From Marivivens niveibacter (GTDB lineage: Bacteria > Pseudomonadota > Alphaproteobacteria > Rhodobacterales > Rhodobacteraceae), in NCBI RefSeq assembly GCF_002150005.2, contig NZ_MSPP01000002.1, positions 1 through 64,000 on the forward strand: 64,000 nucleotides of DNA, read 5' to 3'. The translations under genes were made by a program, and so were the position numbers. This document shows positions 62,346 to 64,000 of this stretch, in pieces; position 1 is the stretch's first letter; each line of letters opens with the position of its first letter. The notes beneath the pieces are model-generated. The model did not search any database, was not told the origin of the DNA, and saw nothing but the letters and a program-made list of their open reading frames with translations.

Positions 62346-63038
62346 TTAGTTGCCAGTAGCGGAATCTACATTCACCGACACGCCTGGACCCATGGTCGAG
62401 GACAGCGATACTTTTTTCATGTAGGCGCCTTTGGCACCAGCTGGTTTTGCTTTTTGAACTGCGTCAACGAAAGCCAGCAGGTTTTCTTCCAGTGCTTTTG
62501 CGTCGAAAGAAGCTTTGCCGATACCTGCGTGGATAACGCCAGCTTTTTCAACTTTGAACTGAACCTGGCCGCCTTTAGCTGCTTTAACAGCTTCTGCAAC
62601 GTCCATAGTAACGGTGCCGATTTTCGGGTTCGGCATCAGGTTACGTGGGCCCAGAACTTTACCCAGACGACCAACGATTGGCATCATGTCTGGAGTTGCG
62701 ATGCAACGTTCAAAGTCGATTTTGCCCGACTGAACAGTTTCCATCAGATCTTCTGCACCAACGATGTCAGCACCAGCAGCTTTCGCTTCTTCTGCTTTGT
62801 CGCCACGTGCGAAAACAGCAACGCGAACGGTTTTACCAGTGCCGTTAGGCAGGGTAACAGTGCCACGAACCATCTGGTCAGCATGACGTGGGTCAACACC
62901 CAGGTTCATCGCGATTTCAACGGTTTCGTCGAATTTCGCTTTTGCGTTGCCTTTAACCAGAGCAACAGCATCAGCTACGTTCAGATCTTCTTTACCAGCA
63001 AAGGCCTCAGCGGCCGCAGTGTAACGCTTACCAGCCAT
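62346..63038 (-). CDS. rplA: 50S ribosomal protein L1
   Basis: This 230-residue protein forms the mobile L1 stalk near the E-site. It has the family stretches [65 protein letters not shown] and the C-terminal [15 protein letters not shown]. It follows rplK by one base. In E. coli L1 represses its own operon by binding near rplK. Confidence 0.98.
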   Translation of the reverse strand: MAGKRYTAAAEAFAGKEDLNVADAVALVKGNAKAKFDETVEIAMNLGVDPRHADQMVRGTVTLPNGTGKTVRVAVFARGDKAEEAKAAGADIVGAEDLMETVQSGKIDFERCIATPDMMPIVGRLGKVLGPRNLMPNPKIGTVTMDVAEAVKAAKGGQVQFKVEKAGVIHAGIGKASFDAKALEENLLAFVDAVQKAKPAGAKGAYMKKVSLSSTMGPGVSVNVDSATGN

Positions 63039-63039
63039 C

Positions 63040-63465
63040 TTACTTCACCTCGATGCCCATGGAGCGTGCCGAACCCAGAATGATCTGCATAGCGGCTTCT
63101 ACCGTGTTAGCGTTGAGGTCCTTCATTTTGGCCTCGGCGATTTCTTTAACCTGAGCAGCGGTCACGGTGCCCACGGTTTCTTTACCAGGGTTGTTCGCGC
63201 CCGATTTCAGCTTTGCAGCTTTTTTCAGGTAGTACGACGCAGGAGGCGTTTTCACTTCGAAAGTGAACGACTTGTCCTGGTAGTAGGTGATGATGGTCGG
63301 GCAAGGTGCGCCCGGCTCCATATCAGCCGTTTTCGCGTTGAACGCCTTGGTGAACTCCATGATGTTGATACCGCGCTGACCCAGCGCAGGACCTACGGGC
63401 GGCGAAGGGTTTGCTTGACCTGCAGGAACCTGCAGCTTCAGCGAGCCCATTACTTTCTTGGCCAT
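63040..63465 (-). CDS. rplK: 50S ribosomal protein L11
   Basis: This 141-residue protein binds the GTPase-associated region of 23S rRNA. The start [38 protein letters not shown] is diagnostic, as is the C-terminal domain with the thiostrepton-linked prolines. It lies 102 bases after nusG with no clear promoter between. Confidence 0.98.
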   Translation of the reverse strand: MAKKVMGSLKLQVPAGQANPSPPVGPALGQRGINIMEFTKAFNAKTADMEPGAPCPTIITYYQDKSFTFEVKTPPASYYLKKAAKLKSGANNPGKETVGTVTAAQVKEIAEAKMKDLNANTVEAAMQIILGSARSMGIEVK

Positions 63466-63567
63466 TGGCCTCTCCTTTTTCCAACCCCTCAGGCACGCGT
63501 GCCATCAGGACAATGTTGTGTGGTCCGGTGAAACGGGCGCGCCCGCCGAACCTCCCACGAGATAAAC

Positions 63568-64000
63568 TCAGGCGCCTTTGGTGACCTGAGTAAATTCCAG
63601 CTCGACCGGGGTTGCCCGGCCAAAGATCGAAACCGTCACCTTCAGGCGCTGGTTCGCATCATCAACTTCCTCGACCATACCGTCGAAGCCTTCGAACGGA
63701 CCGTCGTTAACCTTGACCTTCTCGCCAACTTCAAAGCTGATCTCGACGCGTGGCGCCTCTTGACCTTCTTCGACGCGACCCAGAATTGCCTGAACCTCTG
63801 CATCACGCATTGGCATCGGGCGACCCTGCGGGCCTAGGAAACCGGTCACCCGGTTGATCGAGTTAACGAGGTGATAAGCCTCGTCCGACAATTCCATGTG
63901 GACCAGAACGTAACCCGGCATAAACCGGCGTTCGGTGGTCACTTTTTTACCGCGACGAACTTCGATCACCTCTTCGGTGGGGACCAGAACTTCGTCAATT
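63568..64000 (-). CDS. nusG: Transcription termination/antitermination factor NusG (5' end beyond window)
   Basis: The visible part is the C-terminal 143 residues. It includes EVLVPTEEVIEVRRGKKVTTERRFMPGYVLVHMEL of the NGN domain and a KOW domain, VGEKVKVNDGPFEGFDG, then VSIFGRATPVELEF. NusG binds RNA polymerase and, through its KOW domain, Rho or S10. The start codon lies outside the window, upstream of position 64000. It precedes rplK in the usual order. Confidence 0.97.
   Translation of the reverse strand, partial: IDEVLVPTEEVIEVRRGKKVTTERRFMPGYVLVHMELSDEAYHLVNSINRVTGFLGPQGRPMPMRDAEVQAILGRVEEGQEAPRVEISFEVGEKVKVNDGPFEGFDGMVEEVDDANQRLKVTVSIFGRATPVELEFTQVTKGA

Overview
This window is chromosomal DNA from an alphaproteobacterium, very probably a marine Rhodobacteraceae (Roseobacter-group) organism. 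The evidence is the gene content and protein flavour: a BztABCD-type glutamate/aspartate transporter, an ATP12-family F1-ATPase chaperone, a 1379-residue RpoB, the rpmH-rnpA-yidD-ttcA-yidC-MOSC-engB-argB gene order, a LuxI-type synthase and a NavAb-like bacterial sodium channel. There are no rRNA genes, CRISPR arrays, insertion sequences or prophage genes. The species cannot be named from the sequence alone.

Layout. Bases 1-7.7 kb hold mixed accessory genes: a YnfA-type membrane protein, a Gfo/Idh/MocA oxidoreductase, a TauE/SafE permease and a TIM-barrel hydrolase. They are followed by a decayed endonuclease/exonuclease/phosphatase gene, a tRNA-Arg(ACG), and a minus-strand set encoding a VTT membrane protein, a flavin disulfide oxidoreductase and an orphan sensor kinase. 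From 7.9 to 16 kb a plus-strand run encodes L34, RNase P protein, the membrane insertion factors YidD and YidC, tRNA thiolase TtcA, a c-di-GMP-type EAL protein, a MOSC protein, the ribosome-assembly GTPase EngB, N-acetylglutamate kinase and a ferredoxin-like protein. At 16-18.5 kb the glycerol-3-phosphate dehydrogenase gene diverges from a DeoR/GlpR-type regulator, with an inverted repeat between them. At 18.6-23.7 kb lies a complete amino-acid ABC transporter, bztABCD, whose BztC carries an unusual large insertion. At 23.9-28.0 kb are an ATP12 chaperone, a pseudouridine synthase, the fluoride channel CrcB, RarA and the LuxI-type synthase.

From 28.2 kb to the end, almost everything is one minus-strand ribosome and RNA polymerase supercluster. 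In transcription order it reads nusG (cut by the window end), rplKAJL, rpoBC, rpsLG-fusA-tuf, rpsJ-rplCDW, rplB-rpsS-rplV-rpsC-rplP, rpmC-rpsQ-rplNXE-rpsNH-rplFR-rpsE-rpmD, rplO-secY-adk, rpsMK-rpoA-rplQ. It is broken at five points by non-ribosomal genes: a glycosyltransferase-like gene, a P-loop kinase-like gene, a lipoprotein, a four-gene island (hypothetical protein, voltage-gated sodium channel, GIY-YIG nuclease-like protein, 2OG-Fe(II) oxygenase) and a DUF1127 protein. Several breaks begin with a strong hairpin terminator and end with a recognisable sigma70-type promoter that restarts ribosomal transcription. Three of these restart promoters share the -10 hexamer TATACG.

The core genes form the transcription, translation and protein-export machinery. 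The less ordinary parts are the islands inside this cluster, the orphan LuxI-type gene at its edge, the enlarged BztC and a set of leader-RNA hairpins.
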